In this document: piece by piece, positions 16,680-25,196 of the stretch | Position numbering within the stretch: position 1 is the first letter of the stretch | Layout of the letters: each line of letters starts with the position of its first letter | Source of the DNA: Polynucleobacter sp. Tro8-14-1 | Lineage (GTDB): Bacteria > Pseudomonadota > Gammaproteobacteria > Burkholderiales > Burkholderiaceae | NCBI RefSeq assembly: GCF_018881655.1 | Contig: NZ_JACVPX010000006.1 | Location: 62,001-126,000 of the forward strand | Direction: 5' to 3' | Length of the DNA stretch: 64,000 bases | Position numbers and translations under genes: made by a program | The notes under the pieces: model-generated | What the model was told of the DNA's origin: nothing | Seen by the model: only the letters and a program-made list of their open reading frames with translations | Database searches by the model: none

Positions 16680-17780
16680 ATGTCAGGCAAAGAAATCATG
16701 TTCACTCCGGTAAATCTGGGGGCACTTCATTTAAAAAATCGTTTAGTAATGGCACCACTCACACGAATGCGTGCGATTGATGGTGATGTTCCTAATCCGT
16801 TAGCGAAAACCTATTACGCACAACGTGCGAGTGCCGGACTCATTATTACTGAGGCAACACAGATTTCTCCACTGGGTAAGGGTTACCCAGCGACGCCTGG
16901 AATCTATTCGGCGGAACAAACCGCTGCATGGAAAGAGATTGTTGAGGCAGTTCATGCCAAGGGTGGTGCGATTGTTGCGCAGCTGTGGCACGTAGGCCGC
17001 ATCTCGCATTCTTCCTTGCATCCAGAGCAGGGTGTACCTGAGGCGCCCTCTGCAATTGCTGCGGCTGGTCAAACGTATGGCGCAGATTGGAAGTTGCATG
17101 ATTATGAGACTCCAACGGCAATGAGTTTGGAAGATATTGCTCGCTTGCTCAAAGAGTTTGAGGCGGCAGCACAGAATGCAAAAGCTGCAGGCTTTGATGG
17201 TATTGAAATTCACTCGGCCAATGGCTACTTGTTAGATCAGTTCTTGCAAGATAAAACTAATCAACGTATGGATGAATATGGCGGCTCGATTGATAATCGC
17301 CTGCGCCTATTGGGTCAAGTGATCGAGGCTGTAAGCAAAGTATTCCCGAGCGATAAAGTGGGCGTTCGCCTTTCACCATACGGCACTTTCAACGATATGG
17401 GTGATAGTGATCCGGTAGCATTATTTACTGCCGCAATTAAGAAGCTTAATGGCTATAACTTAGCTTACGTGCATATGATTGAGCCTCGCTCAACCAGTGC
17501 CGGCGGCGGCGATCAAGTCTTTGAAGATGCTCCTATTACCTCAGAGATGTTCCGTGCTGCTTATCAAGGCAAATTTATCACCGCCGGTGGGTATGACCAA
17601 GCTATGGGTGAAAAAGTATTAGAAGAAGGTCTGGCTGATGCAGTAGCTTATGGACGACTCTATATTTCTAATCCAGATTTAGCGGAGAGATTTCAGCAGG
17701 GTGCCGCTCTGAATGCTTATAACCGCGCTACTTTTTATGGTGGCGAAGAGGCGGGTTATACGGACTATCCGGCCCTCTAA
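16680..17780 (+). CDS. nemA: Old Yellow Enzyme family ene-reductase (NemA-like)
   Basis: FMN-dependent alkene reductase, 366 residues from ATG 16680 (AAAGGCAGCAA before it). It reduces activated double bonds such as N-ethylmaleimide or enones with NAD(P)H. Family marks are FTPVNLGALHLKNRLVMAPLTRMRA, IVAQLWHVGRISH, the substrate-binding pair in EIHSANGYLLDQFLQ (HxxN), and VGVRLSPYGTFNDMGDSD. An in-frame extension back to 16578 overlaps oxyR and is unlikely. It lies 71 bases after oxyR in the same direction, so it may share transcripts with oxyR and serve in electrophile stress. Confidence 0.9.
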   Translation: MSGKEIMFTPVNLGALHLKNRLVMAPLTRMRAIDGDVPNPLAKTYYAQRASAGLIITEATQISPLGKGYPATPGIYSAEQTAAWKEIVEAVHAKGGAIVAQLWHVGRISHSSLHPEQGVPEAPSAIAAAGQTYGADWKLHDYETPTAMSLEDIARLLKEFEAAAQNAKAAGFDGIEIHSANGYLLDQFLQDKTNQRMDEYGGSIDNRLRLLGQVIEAVSKVFPSDKVGVRLSPYGTFNDMGDSDPVALFTAAIKKLNGYNLAYVHMIEPRSTSAGGGDQVFEDAPITSEMFRAAYQGKFITAGGYDQAMGEKVLEEGLADAVAYGRLYISNPDLAERFQQGAALNAYNRATFYGGEEAGYTDYPAL

Positions 17781-17812
17781 TGGAGCCCCAGAATCTTGGG
17801 GCACCTAACAAT

Positions 17813-17842
17813 TAATCCCGCCCAAACCGGCGGGATTATTTT
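17813..17842. terminator. Bidirectional terminator after nemA
   Basis: TAATCCCGCC (17813-17822) pairs with GGCGGGATTA (17829-17838), loop CAAACC, then TTTTTT. The stop codon of the minus-strand small gene falls inside the right arm. A second hairpin, GCCCCA/TGGGGC at 17785-17802, lies just before it. Confidence 0.88.
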
Positions 17843-18024
17843 TTGTCTTCTGGGTCTTTAAGAAGGTCGTAATGATTGGCTACGAGCAACATGGCAAGAG
17901 ATGCGAAACCCATGGCAAAAAATTGCCATTGATGCAGCATCGCGGTGCCCGCTACAGTCATTAAGACTGTCCAGCCTATTGCCATCTTGGCTTTTTTAGA
18001 GAGAGGTTTCATTTTAGGCATCAA
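17836..18024 (-). CDS. Small two-helix membrane protein, unknown
   Basis: A 62-residue protein with a basic N-terminus (MMPKMKPLSKKAK), two hydrophobic helices (about residues 15-29 and 33-48) and a charged C-terminus. It overlaps the end of the cytochrome b561 gene by 11 bases and ends in a terminator, so it is co-transcribed with it. I do not recognise the family; an accessory role to the cytochrome is only suggested by position. Confidence 0.65.
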   Translation of the reverse strand: MMPKMKPLSKKAKMAIGWTVLMTVAGTAMLHQWQFFAMGFASLAMLLVANHYDLLKDPEDKK

Positions 18025-18550
18025 CTTTATTCAGCATACGACGAAGTGTATCGTCCTTTACGACGTAATGTTGCCACAAGCCTGCTAAAGCATGAATGCC
18101 AATCAAAAAATAGAGTGAGTTTCCTAGGAATTCATGGATCCCTTCAACTACTTTTTTCATTTCTGGATTGGGGGTGACTAGCTGAGGCCATACCAAGCCA
18201 AAGAAGTGGATTTCTTTGCCGCCATACTGGAAATACAAGATGCCAAAAATAGGTGATATCAAGAGCAGGGCATACAGCAGCCAATGCATTACCTTAGCTA
18301 ATGAAATGAATAAAGTCTTTGGGTTTGTGGGCTCAGGAACGCCATAAGTCAAACGGATGATGAGGCGAAGAGCCATAGCTATAAAAATGAGCTGTCCAAT
18401 AACGCCATGGATTGATTTGCACAGCTCACGAGGCTCGCTGCCTTTGGGAAACTGTCCTTTGAGTTCAATCACTGCAAAAGCAGCGACAACTAGGAAGAAA
18501 ACAAGCCAATGAAAGAAGATAGAGGCGGGGTGGTATTTGATTTTCGGCAT
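18014..18550 (-). CDS. Cytochrome b561
   Basis: Inner-membrane diheme cytochrome b, 178 residues, four membrane helices. The heme-ligand histidines are visible in SIFFHWLVFF, KSIHGVIGQL, MHWLLYALLL and IGIHALAGLWQHY. It probably takes electrons from quinol; in some bacteria such CybB-type proteins act as superoxide:quinone oxidoreductases. A good Fur box lies 34 bases upstream of its start, which points to iron control. Heads a two-gene operon with the small membrane protein. Confidence 0.92.
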   Translation of the reverse strand: MPKIKYHPASIFFHWLVFFLVVAAFAVIELKGQFPKGSEPRELCKSIHGVIGQLIFIAMALRLIIRLTYGVPEPTNPKTLFISLAKVMHWLLYALLLISPIFGILYFQYGGKEIHFFGLVWPQLVTPNPEMKKVVEGIHEFLGNSLYFLIGIHALAGLWQHYVVKDDTLRRMLNKVDA

Positions 18551-18583
18551 TGCATATGGATGTTAAGTGAATTCATCACAAAT

Positions 18584-18602
18584 GATAATGAATCTCATTA
18601 AC
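18584..18602. promoter_or_regulatory. Fur box upstream of cytochrome b561
   Basis: GATAATGAATCTCATTAAC matches the classic 19-bp Fur consensus at 15 of 19 positions and is nearly palindromic. It lies 34 bases before the cytochrome b561 ATG on the minus strand, a position that would block transcription when iron is plentiful. Confidence 0.7.
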
Positions 18603-18618
18603 AACAAGAACGCCAGGG

Positions 18619-18643
18619 GCTTTACCCCTTAAAAAGGTAAAGC
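18619..18643 (-). terminator. Hairpin after the 63-residue gene
   Basis: GCTTTACC (18619-18626) and GGTAAAGC (18636-18643) form an 8-bp stem downstream of the minus-strand gene ending at 18648. No T-tract follows the stem, so termination is uncertain. Confidence 0.35.
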
Positions 18644-18647
18644 AAAG

Positions 18648-18839
18648 TCAGTTGTTAAGTCTAACCTTAGCGCTGAGCTCATTTGCTAAGCCACGCTTGT
18701 CTATTTGCGAGAGCCTAAGGGCTTCAACTTCGAAATCTAGTTGCCCAGGATGGAATTCTTCATCATTCTGAAGGTGGATGACATAAGTCCACACGAGTTC
18801 GCGGCCACGGTTTTTAAAAACATCCACTACTCGTTTCAT
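18648..18839 (-). CDS. Small hypothetical protein
   Basis: A 63-residue soluble, charged protein (MKRVVDVFKNRGRELVWTYV at the start, ending AKVRLNN). AAAGGCGG lies 5 to 6 bases before the ATG, which supports translation. It is 23 bases downstream of the DUF4239-type gene in the same direction. I recognise no family. Confidence 0.5.
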   Translation of the reverse strand: MKRVVDVFKNRGRELVWTYVIHLQNDEEFHPGQLDFEVEALRLSQIDKRGLANELSAKVRLNN

Positions 18840-18862
18840 CTGGACCGCCTTTACGCTGAAGC

Positions 18863-19663
18863 TTATTGATTGCCGATCAATGGACTGGCAATTTTCATCT
18901 GTTGGGTGAGGTTGTTTTTTAGTGCTACTAAGTTTCTAGCTTCGATCCGAATGACTCCGCCTCTTGGGCTATCAATGTCCGCAATCAAAAAGAAAGATAC
19001 TGAGATAACAAAAGGAAAGATCATGAATAGACCGACGTTCTTCTCAAAATTCCGCGCGCCAAATCCAACCAAAAGATTGGCGCAAATAGCGATTGCTGCC
19101 ATCAATGCCCAAGCCGTAAGAGGGATGCGATTCCACCAAGCTGCTTGTACATAGCCTTGAGAATTCAAAACATCATTCATACCAGCAGCAACCAATGCAA
19201 TAGAAGCAGTGTGTTGCGTGCGAACGGTTGGAAGAATCTCATTCCAGAGGGCAGTTTGCAATTGATCTGTTTTACTACGAATCTCTTCAATCTTTTCGGG
19301 GCTCTGTTTTGAGTAAAACAGAATGCGTTGATCTGTATATTGAAGTAAGAGGTCCTTGGTAGCCGCTGCAGCCTTTGGGAGCAGCAGATCAGCTCTTAAG
19401 AATTCGGTACCAATGGCATTTGCCTCGCCTTCCTCAAAGAGCTCTCGCTGATCATGGCGATTGATAGCCATTGAGAAGGTAAAGCCAATAATTAAGGCTA
19501 GCAAGGTTAAGGTGGCGGTCTGAATAATGCCAAGATCTGCAGATGTCTCAGTATCTTTTGTACGGTAGCGACTCAGTGCGGCATATCCAAACCAAACAGA
19601 GAAGGCAAATACTGTAAGTGAGACGCCAAAGACAGCAAGAGGGTGGTTGAGGATGGGAAAAAT
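18863..19663 (-). CDS. DUF4239-type membrane protein with no usual start codon
   Basis: Membrane protein with N-terminal helices, a soluble middle and two C-terminal helices (ALMAAIAICANLLVGFGA and FMIFPFVISVSFFLIA). The family core LALIIGFTFSMAINRHDQR, then EEGEANAIGTEFLRADLL, fits DUF4239/bestrophin-like proteins. In this frame the only ATG/GTG/TTG upstream of the core is TTG at 19504, which would remove an N-terminal helix (NHPLLAVFGVSLTVFAFSVW) that the family normally has. The frame opens directly after the stop of the upstream lactate dehydrogenase gene; ATT at 19663 has AGGA 9 bases upstream. I therefore propose 266 residues with a possible ATT start, with 19504 (213 residues) as the conservative alternative. 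Confidence 0.6.
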   Translation of the reverse strand: MFPILNHPLAVFGVSLTVFAFSVWFGYAALSRYRTKDTETSADLGIIQTATLTLLALIIGFTFSMAINRHDQRELFEEGEANAIGTEFLRADLLLPKAAAATKDLLLQYTDQRILFYSKQSPEKIEEIRSKTDQLQTALWNEILPTVRTQHTASIALVAAGMNDVLNSQGYVQAAWWNRIPLTAWALMAAIAICANLLVGFGARNFEKNVGLFMIFPFVISVSFFLIADIDSPRGGVIRIEARNLVALKNNLTQQMKIASPLIGNQ

Positions 19664-20809
19664 TTAAAAGGTTCCTGGATACAAAATATCTTTAGTCACA
19701 TTCTGAATATCGCGATGACCTGTTAATGCCATAGTGATATCCAACTCATTGTGAATTAACTCTAAACACTTGGTGACACCAGCCTCACCCATGGCGCCTA
19801 AGCCATATAGGAAAGGGCGACCAATCATCGTGCCGCGCGCACCCAAAGCCCATGCTTTTAAAACATCTTGACCTGAGCGAATGCCGCCATCCATCCATAC
19901 TTCAATATCTTTGCCAACAGCATCCACAATTCCAGGTAAAGCCTGAATGCTAGAAATCGCGCCATCTAATTGACGGCCGCCATGGTTGGAGACAATTAAA
20001 GCATCGGCGCCCGAGTTTGCTGCCAAGCGCGCATCACCTTCATCTAAGATACCTTTGATAATGAGCTTTCCACCCCAGAGTTTTTTAATCCATTCCACAT
20101 CACCCCAATTGAGGCCCGGATCAAATTGCTCTGCAGTCCAAGAAGACAGTGAAGACATATTGCCGACACCAGTAGCGTGACCAACAATATTGCGAAAGGT
20201 TCTGCGTGGCGTCATAGCCATACCCAAGCACCAGCGTGGCTTAGTCGCCATATTGATCATATTGGCAATCGTCAGCTTAGGAGGGGCGGAGAGGCCATTC
20301 TTAAGATCTTTATGACGCTGACCTAGGATTTGCAAATCCAGAGTCAGAACTAGTGCGGAACATTTGGCTGCTTTAGCGCGCTCAATTAAGCGCTCAATAA
20401 AGCCGCGATCTTTCATGACGTAAAGTTGGAACCAAAATGGTTTTGTAGTGTGCTCCGCCACATCTTCAATTGAGCAAATACTCATAGTAGATAAGCAAAA
20501 TGGCACACCAAACTTTTCAGCAGCCTTGGCTGCCAAAATTTCACCATCGGCATGTTGCATGCCAGTAAGACCTGTAGGTGCCAGCGCCACTGGCATTGCA
20601 ACCTCTTGGCCAATCATGGTTGTCTTGGTGGTGCGGTTAGTCATATTGACCGCTACACGCTGACGCAATTTAATCTTTTGAAAATCGGATTCATTGGCAC
20701 GGTATGTTGACTCAGTCCACGATCCCGAGTCTGCATAGTCGTAGAACATCTTAGGGGTGCGCTTTTGATGGAGGACCCGCAAGTCTTCTATATTGGTAAT
20801 GATTGCCAC
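19664..20809 (-). CDS. lldD: FMN-dependent alpha-hydroxy acid (L-lactate) dehydrogenase
   Basis: Flavoprotein of the LldD/glycolate oxidase family, 381 residues, oxidising L-lactate or a related 2-hydroxy acid. FMN-barrel motifs include MFYDYADSGSWTE, MPVALAPTGLTGMQHADGE, the catalytic histidine in VSNHGGRQLDG (about residues 276-286) and MDGGIRSGQDVLKA. The exact acid cannot be read from sequence; mandelate and other hydroxy acids are alternatives. It is followed, with no gap, by the DUF4239-type frame. Confidence 0.9.
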   Translation of the reverse strand: MAIITNIEDLRVLHQKRTPKMFYDYADSGSWTESTYRANESDFQKIKLRQRVAVNMTNRTTKTTMIGQEVAMPVALAPTGLTGMQHADGEILAAKAAEKFGVPFCLSTMSICSIEDVAEHTTKPFWFQLYVMKDRGFIERLIERAKAAKCSALVLTLDLQILGQRHKDLKNGLSAPPKLTIANMINMATKPRWCLGMAMTPRRTFRNIVGHATGVGNMSSLSSWTAEQFDPGLNWGDVEWIKKLWGGKLIIKGILDEGDARLAANSGADALIVSNHGGRQLDGAISSIQALPGIVDAVGKDIEVWMDGGIRSGQDVLKAWALGARGTMIGRPFLYGLGAMGEAGVTKCLELIHNELDITMALTGHRDIQNVTKDILYPGTF

Positions 20810-20957
20810 AATGTATCCTTCTTTTTGATGCTATTTTGTAGAAGCAAAAGCTTAATTTAAGCTCTATCTTAGCAATACCGGGGATTTGTTTCTACAATGC
20901 TAGGGTATCCCTTGCTTGGAGACCTCAAATAACTACTTCCCCATTAAGCCCCTCTGT

Positions 20958-21860
20958 ATGTACCAACTGAATTTCGCCACCATTGCCTACTTGCTCACAG
21001 CTACCGCTTTATGGGCAGGTAATGCAATCGCTGGGCGAGTATTGGTTGGAAGCATCTCCCCAATTACCTTAAGCGCAGTCCGCTGGGGATTGGCTGCCTT
21101 ACTGTTACTTCCTTTGGGTTGGCGTGTACTGATGCCGGGAAGTGCTTTATGGCAAAACAAGAAACGTTTCCTCCTCTTGGGTTTATTCGGGGTAGGTAGC
21201 TATAACGTACTGTTATATCTCGCCCTTCAAACATCTACCGCTATTAACGTCACCTTGATCGGCGCTAGCATGCCCATCTGGATGCTATTCATTGGCGCTG
21301 TGTTTTATCAAGTAAAGCCCGGCATCTTGCAGATGATTGGCGCAGTAGTGAGCTTGCTCGGTGTTGGCATTGTGCTTACTCGTGGAGACCTGTCGGCCTT
21401 ACTGTCTATGCAAATGGTAGTAGGCGATCTTTTAATAATGTTAGCCACTATCTTGTGGGCCTTTTATAGTTGGATGTTAAGTCGTCCAGGCACCAGCACA
21501 GAACGCCAATGGCCATGGGCTGAATTTTTAATGGCGCAAGTAACAGTGGGTCTGTTGTGGACGGGATTTTTTGATGGTTTTGAAATTGCAGCTGGGCATG
21601 CTTTTCTGCATCTCAATTGGTGGACCGCCTCTTTAATTGTCTTTGTAGCAATTGGCCCCTCCTTAATTGCTTATCGCTTCTGGGGTCTGGGCGTGAATGG
21701 AGCAGGACCTACGGTTGCCGCTTTTTTTGCTAATTTCATACCCTTATTTACTGCGCTTTTATCGGCTGCCATGCTGGGTGAGCCTCCCCAACTATTTCAT
21801 GGGCTCGCCTTTGGTCTGATTGTGGCGGGTATTGTTATCTCCTCGAAAAGAGGAGGGTAA
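20958..21860 (+). CDS. EamA/DMT-family transporter
   Basis: Drug/metabolite exporter of about 300 residues with ten hydrophobic helices in two EamA repeats. Family features: LLTATALWAGNAIAGRVLV in repeat 1 and LIMLATILWAFYSWMLSR in repeat 2, each opening with the W-A-G or W-A-F pattern. I prefer ATG 20958; an in-frame TTG at 20916 would add 14 polar residues. Neither has a strong ribosome-binding site. Substrate unknown. Confidence 0.85.
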   Translation: MYQLNFATIAYLLTATALWAGNAIAGRVLVGSISPITLSAVRWGLAALLLLPLGWRVLMPGSALWQNKKRFLLLGLFGVGSYNVLLYLALQTSTAINVTLIGASMPIWMLFIGAVFYQVKPGILQMIGAVVSLLGVGIVLTRGDLSALLSMQMVVGDLLIMLATILWAFYSWMLSRPGTSTERQWPWAEFLMAQVTVGLLWTGFFDGFEIAAGHAFLHLNWWTASLIVFVAIGPSLIAYRFWGLGVNGAGPTVAAFFANFIPLFTALLSAAMLGEPPQLFHGLAFGLIVAGIVISSKRGG

Positions 21861-21975
21861 AACTGCCAAAACTGGCAAAAACGCCCTTTTAAGCAGGGTT
21901 TTGGGGTCTAGACCACAAGAAAGCCTTAAATCGGTATCATTTAGGGCTAATCACTGAAATCCCTAGGAAATTACT

Positions 21976-23124
21976 ATGCCAGGCTTACTCCCCAATGTTG
22001 ATCCAGATGGATTATTGGAGTTCTCGGTTGTTTATACCGACCGCTCCTTAAATCACATGTCTGAAGAGTTCAAGCGCGTGATGGTTGATATTTCGAGTGT
22101 CCTTAAAGATGCTTATAACGCTAGCTCTGCAGTCATTGTTCCCGGTAGCGGAACTTTTGGCATGGAAGCAGTAGCCCGCCAATTTGCTAATAATAAGAAA
22201 TCCCTAGTGTTGCGCAATGGCTGGTTTAGTTATCGCTGGACACAAATTTTTGATTTGGATAGCTCTTTCAAAGATGTCTCTATTTTAAAAGGCCGACAAC
22301 TAGATAACTCTGCACAAGGCGCTTTTGCACCTGCTCCGATTGAAGAGGTAGTGGCATTTATCAAGAAAGAAAAGCCTGCGGTTGTTTTTGCGCCGCACGT
22401 TGAAACATCAGCTGGCATCATCCTTCCGGATGATTACATTAAAGCCGTTGGTGAAGCAGTGCGCTCAGTGGATGGTATTTTTGTATTGGACTGCATTGCC
22501 TCTGGCGCAATGTGGGTTGATATGAAGGCATGTAATGTTGATGTGTTGATTTCAGCGCCACAAAAAGGCTGGAGCAGTTCACCATGTTGTGCCTTGATTG
22601 CGCTCGGTGAAAGAGGTCGTGAACGCATTGACTCAACTCAAAGTACTAGCTTCTCGATGGACTTGAAAAAATGGTTACAGATTATGGAGGCCTATGAAAA
22701 AGGTGGTCACGTATATCACACCACTATGCCTACTGATGCTTTAAAGATTTTGCGCAGTGTAATGAAGGAAACTCAGTCACTTGGTTTTGCAGCATTAAAA
22801 GCCAAGCAAATTGAATTGGGTACCAAGGTCCGCGATCTATTGGTGTCTAAGGGTTACCCTTCGGTGGCGGCTAAAGGGTATCAATCCCCAGGCGTAATAG
22901 TGAGCTTCACCAAAGATCCTGATATTCAATCTGGTAAGAAATTCATTGCTCTGGGCTTACAAACTGCAGCGGGTGTACCGTTGCAATGTGACGAGCGTCC
23001 AGATTTCCGGACCTTCCGCCTTGGTTTGTTTGGCCTGGAAAAATTAACGCATGTTGACCGCACAGTTGGACATCTCGCAACTGCGTTAGAAAAAATTACC
23101 GAGGCTGAAGCGCAGCCTGCGTGA
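21976..23124 (+). CDS. Class V aminotransferase (alanine-glyoxylate type)
   Basis: PLP-dependent fold-type I aminotransferase, 382 residues. The phosphate-cup GSGTFGMEAVARQ, the aspartate in VLDCIASGAMWVDM and the PLP lysine in SAPQKGWSSSPC are visible. The family includes alanine-glyoxylate and serine-glyoxylate aminotransferases; the donor cannot be decided. Monocistronic with a terminator right behind. Ribosome-binding sequence CCTAGGAAATTACT precedes the ATG. Confidence 0.85.
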   Translation: MPGLLPNVDPDGLLEFSVVYTDRSLNHMSEEFKRVMVDISSVLKDAYNASSAVIVPGSGTFGMEAVARQFANNKKSLVLRNGWFSYRWTQIFDLDSSFKDVSILKGRQLDNSAQGAFAPAPIEEVVAFIKKEKPAVVFAPHVETSAGIILPDDYIKAVGEAVRSVDGIFVLDCIASGAMWVDMKACNVDVLISAPQKGWSSSPCCALIALGERGRERIDSTQSTSFSMDLKKWLQIMEAYEKGGHVYHTTMPTDALKILRSVMKETQSLGFAALKAKQIELGTKVRDLLVSKGYPSVAAKGYQSPGVIVSFTKDPDIQSGKKFIALGLQTAAGVPLQCDERPDFRTFRLGLFGLEKLTHVDRTVGHLATALEKITEAEAQPA

Positions 23125-23150
23125 TCAACTTAAGTGGTTCAGCATTAAGA

Positions 23151-23180
23151 AATAAAGGCCATCATCTGATGGCCTTTATT
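23151..23180. terminator. Bidirectional terminator
   Basis: AATAAAGGCCAT (23151-23162) pairs with ATGGCCTTTATT (23169-23180), a 12-bp stem between convergent genes. Confidence 0.88.
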
Positions 23181-23202
23181 GCATTCTAGGGTGATACTGC
23201 TT

Positions 23203-23832
23203 TTATCTAGCCAGGGGATTAGGAGTGGCTTCACCGATCTTATGCAGGGTGTTGTTATCAACGTGATGAAATAACTCTGCTTGATCTTTAATCTTCATCA
23301 CGGTGTCTTGTTCATAAGACCAAGTACCATCATCGTGAATTGAAACCTGAATGCGAAACTCAATCGTTCTAAAGGCGTAATCCAAAAATGGATTGGATGA
23401 TATGCCTGCGCAGCGATCATCTTCCTTTGCATGCAGTTCAAATTGCCTTGCATTTGCAGCAGCGTTACCAGAAGCCATCGTAATCATGCCTCGAGGAATA
23501 CTCAGCGTATGAATGATGTTGCCAGTTGCGGGCTCCCATAACCAATACCCTACTTGGTCATGATAGGTCTTTACTTGATCGGGTTTAGTGATGTGGGTAT
23601 GGTATCTCAAGCCATAAAAAAGCTGAGGGCCATTGGTTTGGGGGTCAATTGGTTGGAGCTCAATTCGCTCCACATAAGCTTGCTTCTTAGGGCCTTCGGC
23701 TTTGGGCTTTACGTCCAAACCACGAACACCTTCCCAAATCCCAGCCATGCCAGTCAAGGGTCCGAGCTGTTCTAGGGTATTGACGGAGTAGCCTTGGGGC
23801 TCAGTAAAAATGTCGTTCGGAAAACCACTCAT
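23203..23832 (-). CDS. Heme-binding beta-barrel (FABP/nitrobindin-like) protein
   Basis: A 209-residue protein starting at ATG 23832 (AAAGGTTGCTT before it). It shows the lipocalin-like nitrobindin pattern: LTGMAGIWEGVRG, then YHDQVGYWLWEPATGNIIHTLSIPRG and FEL as later strands. Nitrobindin-type proteins bind ferric heme and react with NO or peroxynitrite; I cannot identify the heme histidine with certainty (H in HDQVGYW or HTLSIP). No operon partner. Confidence 0.65.
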   Translation of the reverse strand: MSGFPNDIFTEPQGYSVNTLEQLGPLTGMAGIWEGVRGLDVKPKAEGPKKQAYVERIELQPIDPQTNGPQLFYGLRYHTHITKPDQVKTYHDQVGYWLWEPATGNIIHTLSIPRGMITMASGNAAANARQFELHAKEDDRCAGISSNPFLDYAFRTIEFRIQVSIHDDGTWSYEQDTVMKIKDQAELFHHVDNNTLHKIGEATPNPLAR

Positions 23833-23913
23833 AAGCAACCTTTAAAAAATGAAGCATTTTTCTCAAATTTTTGAGTATTATTAAATTATCCACAAACTAT
23901 CTTGGAGAATTAC

Positions 23914-24192
23914 ATGATTTCTCGTATCGCGCGCTTGAGCCTGGCAACCCTTATTTCTGCTGCTATCGGCATTGCCCCCATCTCTGTGATGGCTGCTGAT
24001 CCAGCTCCTGCACCTGCACCAGTGGCCGCACCTGCTGCCGCTCCAGTGGCCGCACCTGCCGCCACTCCGGCTGAGAAGTCAGCTGAGAAAAAAGCAAAGA
24101 AAAAAGCAAAGAAAGAAAAGAAGGCTGAGAAAAAAGCAAAAAAGAAATCCAAAAAGAAAGCTAAGGCAGCAGCTGAGGCCGCAGCTCAGTAA
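23914..24192 (+). CDS. Exported Ala/Pro/Lys-rich low-complexity protein
   Basis: A 92-residue protein. Residues 1-28 form a Sec signal peptide ending SVMAADP. The mature part has a Pro-Ala section (repeats of APAP and VAAPAAAP) followed by a very lysine-rich tail of alternating K, A and E (KKAKKKAKKEKKAEKK). I start at ATG 23914, with GGAG 6 bases before. Lys/Ala tails like this occur in histone H1-like proteins, but here it follows an export signal, so binding to envelope polyanions is more likely (inference). Confidence 0.75.
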   Translation: MISRIARLSLATLISAAIGIAPISVMAADPAPAPAPVAAPAAAPVAAPAATPAEKSAEKKAKKKAKKEKKAEKKAKKKSKKKAKAAAEAAAQ

Positions 24193-24212
24193 TACGCTTA
24201 AATGAGTCGCCT

Positions 24213-25190
24213 TTAGTTGAGGGGCTCTGCACCATCGAAGTCATCAGATCTTTTGGGGTTTGGTGACTTTTTTCTTTGGGGTTCATTGCGCACTAACAAC
24301 CACATTGCAGCCATCACCAAAGTCATACCGCTAATTTGCGTCCAAGTGATTGGCTCCGCCAGAATGAGATATCCCATAAAGATGGTGGAGACTGGGCCAA
24401 GTATTCCAGCTTGAGCTACAAGTGGAGATCCGATGCGGTTGATGGCAATCATAATCAGCAGCATTGGAATGACCGTGCATAAGCTGGCATTCAGAAGGCT
24501 AAACCAATAAATGGGTAGAGGCTGTTCAAATATAGCCATTGGGTTATGGATGGTTGATTGCGCTATGCTCAAAAATGCCGAGGCTGAACTGGCATAGACC
24601 ACTAAGCGCACGCTACCAATACGCTTCACCATTTCTCCAGCACCAATCATGTAGGCCGCATAGGAGCAGGCACTGCCAAACACAAGAGCCATGCCTAACC
24701 AGGCATTAATGCCGGTGGAGCTCGCATCTTGAATAAAGACGATAAACACTCCAATGTAGCCAACGATGAGCGATATCCACTGTAGTTGAGATACGGGTTT
24801 CTTTAAAACAAAATAAGAGATTATTAAAACAATGGTTGGCGTGAGGTAAAGAACAATTCTCTCAAGGCCAACCGAGATGTATTGAAGTCCCAAGAAATCA
24901 ATATAGCTTGATAGGAAGTAACCTAAAAATCCAAGGAAGAATAATTTTGCGCGATCAAGCCAAGTGATAGGGTCCATCGCCTTACGGCGAGACTCCCACC
25001 AGAATATTCCCCAGAACAGAGGAAGCGCCATGAGCATACGTAAGGCAAGAAGAGTCTCCGCATTTGCACCATAACCAAAGGCGAGTTTTACCAAAATCGC
25101 TTTGCCGGAAAATAGCATAGAACCTACTCCGGCCATCAAGATGCCATGGAGGTAACGTCGGTGATGATGTGCTGCGCTTGCTGAATGCAT
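24213..25190 (-). CDS. EamA/DMT-family transporter
   Basis: A 325-residue ten-helix transporter with two EamA domains: ILMAGVGSMLFSGKAILVKL in the first and MALVFGSACSYAAYMIGAGE in the second. A histidine-rich N-terminus (SAAHHHRRYLHG) and a basic C-terminal tail are cytosolic. It follows the NAD(P)HX dehydratase gene by 6 bases, so both are likely on one transcript. Substrate unknown. Confidence 0.88.
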   Translation of the reverse strand: MHSASAAHHHRRYLHGILMAGVGSMLFSGKAILVKLAFGYGANAETLLALRMLMALPLFWGIFWWESRRKAMDPITWLDRAKLFFLGFLGYFLSSYIDFLGLQYISVGLERIVLYLTPTIVLIISYFVLKKPVSQLQWISLIVGYIGVFIVFIQDASSTGINAWLGMALVFGSACSYAAYMIGAGEMVKRIGSVRLVVYASSASAFLSIAQSTIHNPMAIFEQPLPIYWFSLLNASLCTVIPMLLIMIAINRIGSPLVAQAGILGPVSTIFMGYLILAEPITWTQISGMTLVMAAMWLLVRNEPQRKKSPNPKRSDDFDGAEPLN

Positions 25191-25196
25191 ATCGAT

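Noticed and set aside
19664-19666. Fusion of lactate dehydrogenase and the DUF4239-type protein by stop read-through
   Set aside because: The lactate dehydrogenase ends at the usual family position, and the next protein is a membrane protein; separate initiation is simpler.
21905-21914. Palindrome GGTCTAGACC before the aminotransferase gene
   Set aside because: Too short and isolated to call an operator with no partner regulator nearby.
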